A stretch of 52,317 nucleotides of DNA from Candidatus Nomurabacteria bacterium. Its GTDB lineage: Bacteria; Patescibacteriota; Minisyncoccia; Phycocordibacterales; UBA9973. A program made the translations under genes and the position numbers. The stretch lies in contig CALRFQ010000004.1 in NCBI GenBank assembly GCA_943356675.1, positions 1-52,317 of the forward strand. The letters run 5' to 3'. Below are positions 16,811-22,359 of the stretch, piece after piece; position 1 is the stretch's first letter; the number at the start of each line of letters is the position of its first letter. The notes beneath the pieces were generated by a model. That model made no database searches, was not told where the DNA came from, and saw only the letters and a program-made list of their open reading frames with translations.

Positions 16811-16827
16811 AATAAGAATTAAAATAT

Positions 16828-17013
16828 ATGGCAAAATTTATTGAATATTTAAAAGAAACTAGAGCTGAATTTAAGCACGTTACTTGGCCTACGAGAATGC
16901 AAACTATCTACTTCACTGCTACTGTTATAGTAGTATCAGTTTTCATTGCGTATTTCCTTGGTTTTTTTGATACTGTCTTTAAAGTTGGGCTTGAGCGTTT
17001 ACTTACTAGATAA
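16828..17013 (+). CDS. secE: Preprotein translocase subunit SecE
   Basis: The 61-residue, single-span protein has the SecE pattern: an amphipathic segment 'FIEYLKETRAEFKHVTWPTRMQTIYFT' and one membrane helix 'VIVVSVFIAYFLGFFDTVFKVGL'. It clamps SecY in the translocon. The short length is normal outside Proteobacteria. The classic position before nusG and rplK supports the call. Confidence 0.95.
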   Translation: MAKFIEYLKETRAEFKHVTWPTRMQTIYFTATVIVVSVFIAYFLGFFDTVFKVGLERLLTR

Positions 17014-17020
17014 TTAATTT

Positions 17021-17057
17021 TTCTAGAAACTAATCACTAGTTACTAGAACCTAATCA
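17021..17057 (+). repeat. CTAG-rich short repeat between secE and nusG
   Basis: Contains ctagaaac, cactagtta and ctagaaccta. The same words recur in a linker of ileS (38977-39011) and again at 39336-39369, suggesting a small dispersed repeat. Confidence 0.4.
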
Positions 17058-17058
17058 T

Positions 17059-17607
17059 ATGGCAAAACAAGAACTAAGAGGAGAGCGAAATTGGTATGCG
17101 ATTCACACTTACGCAGGATATGAGAATGCGGTTCTTCGTAATCTTCGTCAGCGTATTGATTCACTAGGTATGAATGACAAGATTTTCAATGTCGTCGTTC
17201 CGACTGAAAAGAAAATAAAAATTAAGGGTAGTAAGCGTGCTGAAGTAGAAGAGAAGATATACCCAGGTTATGTACTTGTAGATATGATTGTGGATGACAA
17301 CTCTTGGTATGTAGTCCGTAATACTCCTCGTGTGACAGGGTTCGTCGGAGCTGGAGTAAACCCTGTGCCACTTGATAAAAAGGAGGTGGATGAACTCTTC
17401 GCGAAGATGGATGGCAATGAAAAAGCAAAACACCAGATTGACCTGTCGCTCGAAGAAATGGTTCGCATAGCTGATGGACCGTTTAAAGATTTGGAAGGAA
17501 AGGTTTCAGAGATTGATCAAGATCGTGGAAAGGTGAAGGTGCTCGTATCAATGTTCGGCCGTGAGACACCAGTAGAGCTTGATTTCCTTCAGATAAAGAA
17601 ATTGTAA
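17059..17607 (+). CDS. nusG: Transcription termination/antitermination factor NusG
   Basis: The 182-residue protein has the NGN domain ('RNWYAIHTYAGYENAVLRNLRQRI', 'YPGYVLVDMIVDDNSWYVVRNTPRVTGFVG') and a KOW domain ('VRIADGPFKDLEGKVSEIDQDRGKVKVLVSMFGRETPVELDF'). NusG binds RNA polymerase and couples it to Rho or the ribosome. It follows secE after 45 bases that carry CTAG-rich short repeats. Confidence 0.97.
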   Translation: MAKQELRGERNWYAIHTYAGYENAVLRNLRQRIDSLGMNDKIFNVVVPTEKKIKIKGSKRAEVEEKIYPGYVLVDMIVDDNSWYVVRNTPRVTGFVGAGVNPVPLDKKEVDELFAKMDGNEKAKHQIDLSLEEMVRIADGPFKDLEGKVSEIDQDRGKVKVLVSMFGRETPVELDFLQIKKL

Positions 17608-17689
17608 TTGGACATTTATTTATATATTGGGCGCTTCTCCCGAAATACAAATAAATATATGAAAAGTATTATTTAAATAAATTAATTAT

Positions 17690-18115
17690 ATGGCAAAGAA
17701 AATAACAAAAAAAGTAAAGTTACAAATTCAAGCTGCGAAGGCCACTCCTGCGCCACCACTAGGTCCTGCCCTCGGTCAGGCTGGAGTGAACATTGCGGAA
17801 TTCTGTCAGAAGTTTAACGCGGCAACGCAAGCTATGGCAGGGGACATTGTGGGAGTTCAGATTTCAGTTTACGAAGATCGTACTTATGATTTCGTAGTGA
17901 AGACTCCACCAGTAGCAGGTCTTATCTTTAAGGCTGCAGGTGTGGAGAGTGGTTCAGGTAAGCCAAATACTTCAAAAGTAGGCAAGATCACAAAGGCGCA
18001 AGTCCGTGCTATTGCTGAGAAGAAAATGCCAGACCTAAACGCAAAGAACATTGAAGGAGCAATGAAAATCATCGAAGGTTCTGCTCGTTCAGCTGGTATC
18101 ACAATAGTAGACTAA
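17690..18115 (+). CDS. rplK: 50S ribosomal protein L11
   Basis: The 141-residue protein is a full-length L11: '[36 protein letters not shown]' forms the N-terminal domain and thiostrepton-region linker. '[22 protein letters not shown]...[10 protein letters not shown]' forms the rRNA-binding C-terminal domain. It binds the GTPase-associated centre of 23S rRNA. The usual partner rplA (L1) does not follow; a terminator does. Confidence 0.97.
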   Translation: MAKKITKKVKLQIQAAKATPAPPLGPALGQAGVNIAEFCQKFNAATQAMAGDIVGVQISVYEDRTYDFVVKTPPVAGLIFKAAGVESGSGKPNTSKVGKITKAQVRAIAEKKMPDLNAKNIEGAMKIIEGSARSAGITIVD

Positions 18116-18123
18116 TACATAAA

Positions 18124-18166
18124 GATTCCCCGCCAATTTAAAACATAGGCGGGGGATTTTTATTTT
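18124..18166 (+). terminator. Intrinsic terminator after rplK
   Basis: ccccgcc/ggcgggg stem, extended by weaker pairs, with a 13-base loop and a TTTTTATTTT tail. It ends the secE-nusG-rplK operon. Confidence 0.85.
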
Positions 18167-18168
18167 AT

Positions 18169-19194
18169 ATGAAGAAAAATAATAAAAAGAAAATTCCATA
18201 CCTCACAGCTCTTGTAAAAAAGCTTGCTCCGAAAATCGGTGCGAAGGTAGTAGTGGAGCCAGAGTGGGGAATAACAGCTCAAATAAAATACAAGAATGGC
18301 GTAGTACGGTCACTTCGTATGTATACACTCGATCTCAATCCTATTGCTTCATCTGATATCGCTCGCGATAAAGACTATGCGAAATACTTTATGAAAGAGA
18401 GTGGCTATCCTGTGGCGGAAGGTGATACTGTGTATAGCGACGCTTGGGCAGATGCTATAGGTAGTAATAAGAAACTTTCTTATGGAATTAAATACGCGAA
18501 GAAGCTCAGCTACCCTGTTATAGTGAAGCCAAATAGTAAGAGTATGGGTGTGGGGGTGTGCGTAGCTCACTCTGAAAAGGAACTCACTTCAGCGCTTAAG
18601 GAAATATGGAAAGGCGACAAAATTGCAATCATTGAGCGATATATGCCAGGGCGAGATTATCGGATAGTTGTACTCGATGGGGAAATTATTTCTACATATG
18701 AACGCACACAGCTTTCTGTGGTAGGTGACGGCAAGAATACAATTTTGAAATTACTTGAAATAAAGCAAAAGAATTTCATAAAAGAGAATCGGGATACAAA
18801 AATAAATTTCAAGGACAGGAGAATAAAATTGAAATTAAAAAAACAGAGATACACACTTTCAAGTGTGATTTCAAAAGGGGAGAAAGTATACTTGCTCGAC
18901 AATGCGAATCTTTCGACCGGTGGCGATGCTTCTGATGTGACGCAAACAATTTCAAATAGCTTCAAGAAGATAGCTACAAACCTCACTCGTGATATGGGCC
19001 TACGAATAGCAGGGGTGGATATTATGGTCACGAAGGGGGATATTACAAAAAATGTGAAGAATTGTGAATACTATATTATCGAAATCAATGCTGCTCCAGG
19101 GCTTGATCACTATGTGACTACAGGTCCTGCGCAAAAGAAGATCGTGGAAGCAATGTATCTTAAGGTCCTAAAGGCTCTTGGGAAAAATAAATAA
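18169..19194 (+). CDS. ATP-grasp ligase, cyanophycin-synthetase-like domain
   Basis: The 341-residue protein has an ATP-grasp core. 'YPVIVKPNSKSMGVGVCVAHSEKEL' is the lysine-bearing nucleotide loop, 'AIIERYMPGRDYRIVVLDGEIISTYER' holds the central strands, and 'VVGDGKNTILKLLE' plus 'YYIIEINAAPGLDHY' closes the metal site. The arrangement matches the ATP-grasp half of cyanophycin synthetase and GshF-type ligases rather than RimK. It should join a carboxylate to an amine or thiol using ATP; the substrate is unknown. The Mur-ligase half of CphA is absent. Confidence 0.8.
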   Translation: MKKNNKKKIPYLTALVKKLAPKIGAKVVVEPEWGITAQIKYKNGVVRSLRMYTLDLNPIASSDIARDKDYAKYFMKESGYPVAEGDTVYSDAWADAIGSNKKLSYGIKYAKKLSYPVIVKPNSKSMGVGVCVAHSEKELTSALKEIWKGDKIAIIERYMPGRDYRIVVLDGEIISTYERTQLSVVGDGKNTILKLLEIKQKNFIKENRDTKINFKDRRIKLKLKKQRYTLSSVISKGEKVYLLDNANLSTGGDASDVTQTISNSFKKIATNLTRDMGLRIAGVDIMVTKGDITKNVKNCEYYIIEINAAPGLDHYVTTGPAQKKIVEAMYLKVLKALGKNK

Positions 19195-19200
19195 AAGGAA

Positions 19201-19206
19201 TATAAT
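19201..19206 (+). promoter_or_regulatory. -10 box of the MazG-like gene
   Basis: TATAAT, 6 bases before the ATG at 19213. Confidence 0.6.
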
Positions 19207-19212
19207 ATACAT

Positions 19213-19542
19213 ATGGTAGATTTAAAGGAATTACAAAAGGAAGTAATAAGAAATAAAATCGAAAAAGGCTTCAATACTAGTGATATGGCGCTTGAATTTT
19301 GCCGTGCTCATGAGGAACTCTCAGAAGCATTCTCAAAGTACAACAAGAATCAGGATGGTGTTGCGGAAGAGTTTGCTGATGTGGCGATATTTCTTCTCGG
19401 CATGTGTGAATCACTTGGCTACGACATGGAGAAAGAATTAGTTAGAAAGATTGAGATAAATAAAAATCGTAAATACATCAAGAGTAAATCTCCAGATGGT
19501 AAAGATGTTTTCATAAGAGTGAAGAGCGATATAGATCCCTGA
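19213..19542 (+). CDS. MazG-like nucleotide pyrophosphohydrolase
   Basis: The 109-residue protein has the all-alpha NTP pyrophosphohydrolase metal motif: 'EFCRAHEELSEAF' (ExxE) followed by 'VAEEFADVAIFLLGM' (ExxD). These enzymes hydrolyse (d)NTPs to monophosphates and pyrophosphate, often cleaning up non-canonical nucleotides. The location beside folA and the thyA-like gene fits nucleotide pool control. It ends with TGA, which shows that TGA is a stop here. Confidence 0.85.
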   Translation: MVDLKELQKEVIRNKIEKGFNTSDMALEFCRAHEELSEAFSKYNKNQDGVAEEFADVAIFLLGMCESLGYDMEKELVRKIEINKNRKYIKSKSPDGKDVFIRVKSDIDP

Positions 19543-19544
19543 AT

Positions 19545-19571
19545 AAAAAACAGCCTAACGGCTGTTTTTTT
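19545..19571 (+). terminator. Shared bidirectional terminator between mazG-like and folA
   Basis: aaaaaacagcc/ggctgtttttt with a TAAC loop. T-runs lie on both strands, so it can end both convergent genes. The folA stop codon (19555-19557) lies inside the hairpin. Confidence 0.88.
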
Positions 19572-20052
19572 CATAGAGTACAAAATCGCAATTGAAATTA
19601 TTTTTCTCATCATGTGTGTGTTGTTCGTGCGAGACTTCTTTCCAGAAGGCAGGGTCTATAATAGGGAAGAATGCATCGGCATCGAAGTTGCCATCCACAT
19701 GTGTGATATAGAGTCTGTCTGCATGGTCCATAGCTTGCTTGTATATCTCTGCGCCACCAATTATGAAGACTTCGTCATTTATATCGTATCTAAATAGATC
19801 TATCGCTTCTGTGAGAGAGTGCACTACTTCTACTCCTTCTGCCACATAGGAAACGTCACGAGTGATTACAATGTTTCTTCTGTTTGGCAGTGGTTTCCCA
19901 ATAGACTCGAAAGTTTTGCGTCCCATTATTACAGGGTGGCCACTTGTCGTATCACGGAAGTGCTTCATATCTATCGGCAAATCCCAAAGAAGTTCATTAT
20001 TCTTCCCGATGGCATTATTTTTACCGATAGCTACGATTATTGAAAGTATCAT
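19555..20052 (-). CDS. folA: Dihydrofolate reductase
   Basis: The 165-residue protein is a standard DHFR: 'ILSIIVAIGKNNAIGKNNELLWDLPIDMKHF' contains the Met20-loop region and the catalytic Asp in 'PIDM'. 'HPVIMGRKTFESIGKPLPNRRNIVIT' and 'EVFIIGGAEIYKQAM' bind NADPH. It regenerates tetrahydrofolate after thymidylate synthesis. It lies 1 base downstream of the TrpR-like gene on the same strand, so the two are probably co-transcribed. Confidence 0.96.
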   Translation of the reverse strand: MILSIIVAIGKNNAIGKNNELLWDLPIDMKHFRDTTSGHPVIMGRKTFESIGKPLPNRRNIVITRDVSYVAEGVEVVHSLTEAIDLFRYDINDEVFIIGGAEIYKQAMDHADRLYITHVDGNFDADAFFPIIDPAFWKEVSHEQHTHDEKNNFNCDFVLYEKNSR

Positions 20053-20053
20053 A

Positions 20054-20335
20054 TTATTTCTTATACATCTTATTTAAAACTTTCGCAAAGCCACCATTCT
20101 TGTCTTGAAGCTCTTTAGAACCTCTGGTAATTGTGCCGATACCAATCTTAAGATCTTCAGCAATAGCCCACTGTTTCTCACCTTTATAAAGCCTATGCAT
20201 TATCTCCCAGCGCTTCGGTAGGGCATTGTATTCGCGGGCAGTAAGTATATCTTCAAGGAATGAGTTAAGTAGTGTAGTGTCCTTCGCAGCCACCATAAAT
20301 GCTTTTATGAGTTCCTCTTTGTAAGTATTTTTCAT
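20054..20335 (-). CDS. TrpR-family (YerC/YecD-like) transcriptional regulator
   Basis: The 93-residue protein aligns with E. coli TrpR over its core: 'LLNSFLEDILTAREYNALPKR' (TrpR 'LLNLMLTPDEREALGTR'), 'RLYKGEKQ', and the helix-turn-helix 'LKIGIGTITRGSKELQ' (TrpR 'LGAGIATITRGSNSLK'). The recognition helix is nearly the same, including the T-x-T-R that in TrpR touches DNA and tryptophan. An 18-bp palindrome with a trp-operator-like CTAG core lies upstream, suggesting autoregulation. Whether the ligand is tryptophan is open; YerC relatives often lack a known ligand. folA follows. Confidence 0.88.
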   Translation of the reverse strand: MKNTYKEELIKAFMVAAKDTTLLNSFLEDILTAREYNALPKRWEIMHRLYKGEKQWAIAEDLKIGIGTITRGSKELQDKNGGFAKVLNKMYKK

Positions 20336-20343
20336 GTACCCAA

Positions 20344-20349
20344 ATTATA
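20344..20349 (-). promoter_or_regulatory. -10 box of the TrpR-like gene
   Basis: Minus-strand TATAAT, 8 bases before the ATG at 20335. The -35 region lies just inside the palindrome at 20375-20392. Confidence 0.65.
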
Positions 20350-20374
20350 CTCCAAAAACCCAGAATTTAAAATA

Positions 20375-20392
20375 CTGCGTACTAGTACGCAG
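20375..20392 (-). promoter_or_regulatory. Putative TrpR-like operator at its own promoter (18-bp palindrome)
   Basis: ctgcgtactagtacgcag is a perfect 18-bp palindrome centred on CTAG, with GTACTAGTAC at its heart as in trp operators. It sits 25 bases upstream of the -10 box of the TrpR-like gene. Confidence 0.7.
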
Positions 20393-20395
20393 GTA

Positions 20396-20431
20396 TAAAA
20401 ATCCCCCGCTTGTTTAGGCCAGCAGGGGACT
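20396..20431 (-). terminator. Terminator of the 110-residue unknown gene
   Basis: Read on the minus strand: tcccctgct/agcggggga stem with one mismatch and an 11-base loop, followed by TTTTT. Confidence 0.7.
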
Positions 20432-20448
20432 CTATTTTTTAGAGAAAA

Positions 20449-20781
20449 TTAAATTTTCACTAGTACACCTTCGGCAATCCATCTATCGATAAATTCCTTC
20501 TCGAAAAAAAGTTTGAGTTCGAATATGAAATATCCGTCTTTTCTTTCTTCAAGATGGTATTCTTGACTGTAATTGATTTTGCCCTCTTCTGTGGATACAT
20601 GCCAGCCGGACCCAGTGTAATAATTAAATTTGGCATCTATTGTTGCCTTATATTTTTTGAAAGAACTAATATCAGGTAGTTCTTGTACCTGGTTTGAAGT
20701 TTTGATTTGGGAGCCTTCATTTACTCCTTCGAAACTTTGATCACCCTGACCTTCAGCTCCTGATATATGATTGATGCACAT
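20449..20781 (-). CDS. Hypothetical protein, likely TrpR-like regulator target
   Basis: I do not recognise this protein. The track start (TTG, 20850) would translate through a 36-bp palindromic operator, so I choose the ATG at 20781, giving 110 residues. The N-terminal 35 residues are polar and low-complexity ('GAEGQGDQSFEGVNEGSQ'). The rest looks beta-rich with aromatics ('FKKYKATIDAKFNYYTGSGWHVS', 'RKDGYFIFELKLFFEKEF'). No signal peptide or membrane helix is present. Its promoter region is occupied by the palindrome, so it is a candidate target of the adjacent TrpR-like protein. Confidence 0.6.
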   Translation of the reverse strand: MCINHISGAEGQGDQSFEGVNEGSQIKTSNQVQELPDISSFKKYKATIDAKFNYYTGSGWHVSTEEGKINYSQEYHLEERKDGYFIFELKLFFEKEFIDRWIAEGVLVKI

Positions 20782-20804
20782 GTACTTTTTAGGTAGCAAG
20801 TAAA

Positions 20805-20840
20805 TATACTTGCATACTAGTATACTAGTATGCAAGTATA
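20805..20840 (-). promoter_or_regulatory. 36-bp perfect palindrome with tandem CTAG cores (putative operator)
   Basis: Centre tactagta-tactagta flanked by tgca and tata arms: a perfect inverted repeat over 36 bp. CTAG occurs twice with 8-bp spacing, as in the E. coli trp operator ACTAGTTAACTAGT. It overlaps the likely promoter of the gene at 20449-20781. Confidence 0.75.
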
Positions 20841-20856
20841 AAAAATGCAAGGGGAT

Positions 20857-20892
20857 ATAGAAAACAGCACATTGTATTGTGCTGTTTTCTAT
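20857..20892 (-). terminator. Hairpin terminator after the thyA-like gene
   Basis: A 14-bp perfect stem, atagaaaacagcac/gtgctgttttctat, with an 8-base loop. T-runs are within the stem arms, so it may act in both directions. Confidence 0.7.
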
Positions 20893-20914
20893 AAGTAGGT
20901 TTGTCTGTATATTT

Positions 20915-21748
20915 TTATAGTGCTATTTCTAGGCCGTCGATAGGAGGGAGGGGATTGTATTGAGCTTGGAGGTCTCTTAGGATTTCGCCGACCAGTTCTT
21001 CATCTTTTGCCTCAGCACGCTTGAAGGTGTTCTCTGGTAAGTGCAGCTCTATATTCTTGTGGTCATTTGTGCGAGAGATTATTTCATTGGCACCTGCATA
21101 GTGGTTGTCGTAAATGTGAGCGTTTGAAATGGAATGTGTGTATATTCCAGGTTTCACTCCGAGGCGTTGCGCAATCATACATTGAAGAAGTGCGAAGCCG
21201 AAGGTGTCGAAAGGGCAACCGAGTATCATATCGTTTGAGCGGACGATGTTGTGCATATTGAGTCTGCCGCCGATTATGTTTATGGTGTATGTGTATGGGC
21301 AAGGCACGTTCTTCTTGGGTGTGCCTCCGTAGCCATCATCCTTTGGATCCCAAGTTACTATCACTCCATGTCGTGAGCTCGGTTCCTTCTCAAGGAGTTC
21401 TATCGCTTTGCCGAGTTGGTCACGACCGAAGTGGTTACGCCAGCGCCAGCCGTAAGCGGAAGAGAGTGTGCCATCTGGTTCTAGAAATGGGTCCCACATT
21501 TTTGTGAATTTACGAAGGAATGTAGTGTCTTTCTCGCCTTGCACAAACCACACTTGTTCCGCGATTGGGGACTTGAGCGGATTCTTTCTTAGAGTGAGCA
21601 CTGGGAAACCGTCCTTCTCTATGTCGAATTGGAAGGTGAGCCCTGGGATTGCTTTCGTCTTGTGCCCAGTGCGTTCATTGAGTTCTTCCACACCTTCTTC
21701 CATTATTCTCTTAATAATATTTTGGTAGATTGCATCAAATGTTGTCAT
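20915..21748 (-). CDS. thyA: Thymidylate synthase family enzyme with dCMP-type Asp (ThyA/dCMP hydroxymethylase-like)
   Basis: I start at the ATG at 21748 (277 residues), 7 bases after a TATAAT; the 380-residue track ORF is an artefact. The fold is ThyA: catalytic Cys150 in 'VPCPYTY', Glu64 in 'EQVWFVQGE', Arg170/Asp173 in 'VRSNDMILG', His211/Tyr213 in 'NAHIYDNH'. The spacing matches E. coli ThyA exactly (offset 4). At the position of Asn177, which reads the uracil ring, there is Asp181 ('CPFDTF'). That Asp marks dCMP hydroxymethylases such as T4 gp42. The enzyme may methylate or hydroxymethylate dCMP rather than dUMP. Family certain, substrate inferred; the gene symbol refers to the family. 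Confidence 0.88.
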   Translation of the reverse strand: MTTFDAIYQNIIKRIMEEGVEELNERTGHKTKAIPGLTFQFDIEKDGFPVLTLRKNPLKSPIAEQVWFVQGEKDTTFLRKFTKMWDPFLEPDGTLSSAYGWRWRNHFGRDQLGKAIELLEKEPSSRHGVIVTWDPKDDGYGGTPKKNVPCPYTYTINIIGGRLNMHNIVRSNDMILGCPFDTFGFALLQCMIAQRLGVKPGIYTHSISNAHIYDNHYAGANEIISRTNDHKNIELHLPENTFKRAEAKDEELVGEILRDLQAQYNPLPPIDGLEIAL

Positions 21749-21755
21749 ATGTTCG

Positions 21756-21761
21756 ATTATA
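21756..21761 (-). promoter_or_regulatory. -10 box of the thyA-like gene
   Basis: Minus-strand TATAAT, 7 bases before the ATG at 21748. It lies in the 30-base gap between two divergent starts. Confidence 0.65.
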
Positions 21762-21764
21762 CAA

Positions 21765-21770
21765 TAGAAT
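21765..21770 (+). promoter_or_regulatory. -10 box of the deaminase-like gene
   Basis: TAGAAT, 8 bases before the ATG at 21779. It nearly abuts the opposing -10 box, so the two promoters may compete or be co-regulated. Confidence 0.45.
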
Positions 21771-21778
21771 ATAAATAT

Positions 21779-22267
21779 ATGGAAAACATTAAATACCCGT
21801 ATTTGCCGGAAGGGAAGACTATATTGTATGTGCCGATCTCGAATGTTTTCATGGCGGAAGCAAAGGAGTTTGCTCGGAATAATTCTCTTGATAAAGTAAT
21901 GCCCAATGCAAGTATCTTGGTGAAGGATGGTGTAGTTGCTGGCCGTGGTGCCAATGGAAGCACATATCACGAGACGCATGAGTGTGAGAGGGTGAAGCTC
22001 AAGATGCCAACTGGTGTGGGCTATGAACTCTGCGAAGGTTGCCACCCGAAGAATCATGGAGAGCCAAAGGCAATAAAAAATGCGATAGATAATGGATACG
22101 ATTCAAAAGGTGGAGACATATATCTATGGGGGCACTGGTGGTGCTGTGAGCCATGCTGGAATACTATGATAGAGAATGGGATTAAAGATGTGTATTTGCT
22201 CGAGGATAGTGAGGTGCTATTTAATCGTGAAAATCCTGAGAATGTGATAGGTCATCAATTTGAATAA
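21779..22267 (+). CDS. Cytidine/dCMP deaminase-like zinc protein
   Basis: The start is the ATG at 21779; the track start lies inside the divergent thyA-like gene. The 162-residue protein has a deaminase layout: 'MPNASILVKDGVVAGRGANGST' (strands before the active site), 'HGEPKAIKNAI' (HxE, residues 93-95) and 'WWCCEPCWNTMIENGIKDVYL' (the PC helix). In the usual PCxxC the second Cys is Thr129, but Cys123 and Cys126 form a CxxC. Extra 'CEGC' and 'HETHEC' suggest a second metal site. The likely substrate is dCMP or a modified dCMP, given the neighbour. Family fairly sure, activity uncertain. Confidence 0.72.
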   Translation: MENIKYPYLPEGKTILYVPISNVFMAEAKEFARNNSLDKVMPNASILVKDGVVAGRGANGSTYHETHECERVKLKMPTGVGYELCEGCHPKNHGEPKAIKNAIDNGYDSKGGDIYLWGHWWCCEPCWNTMIENGIKDVYLLEDSEVLFNRENPENVIGHQFE

Positions 22268-22276
22268 AATTAGATG

Positions 22277-22307
22277 AAAAAGCTAGCTCATTGAGCTAGC
22301 TTTTTTG
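22277..22307 (+). terminator. Intrinsic terminator after the deaminase-like gene
   Basis: aaaaagctagct/agctagcttttt stem with a short loop, then TTTTTTG. It separates the deaminase-like gene from glyA. Confidence 0.88.
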
Positions 22308-22359
22308 TTTACTAGCCGTGTGCTAAAATGAGGCTATTATAAAATAACTTACAATTATT

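Noticed and set aside
17659-17676. Five-codon upstream ORF (MKSII) before rplK as a leader peptide
   Set aside because: It is short, AT-rich and lacks a regulatory codon run or clear hairpin pair; chance is sufficient.
20805-20840. 36-bp palindrome as an intrinsic terminator
   Set aside because: It is not followed by a T-run in the minus direction, lies upstream of a start codon, and the thyA-like gene already has its own hairpin at 20857-20892. An operator explains it better.
20915-22057. 380-residue thyA ORF as given in the track
   Set aside because: The first 103 residues show no ThyA similarity and lie opposite the deaminase-like gene; the TATAAT and ATG at 21748 give a normal-length enzyme.
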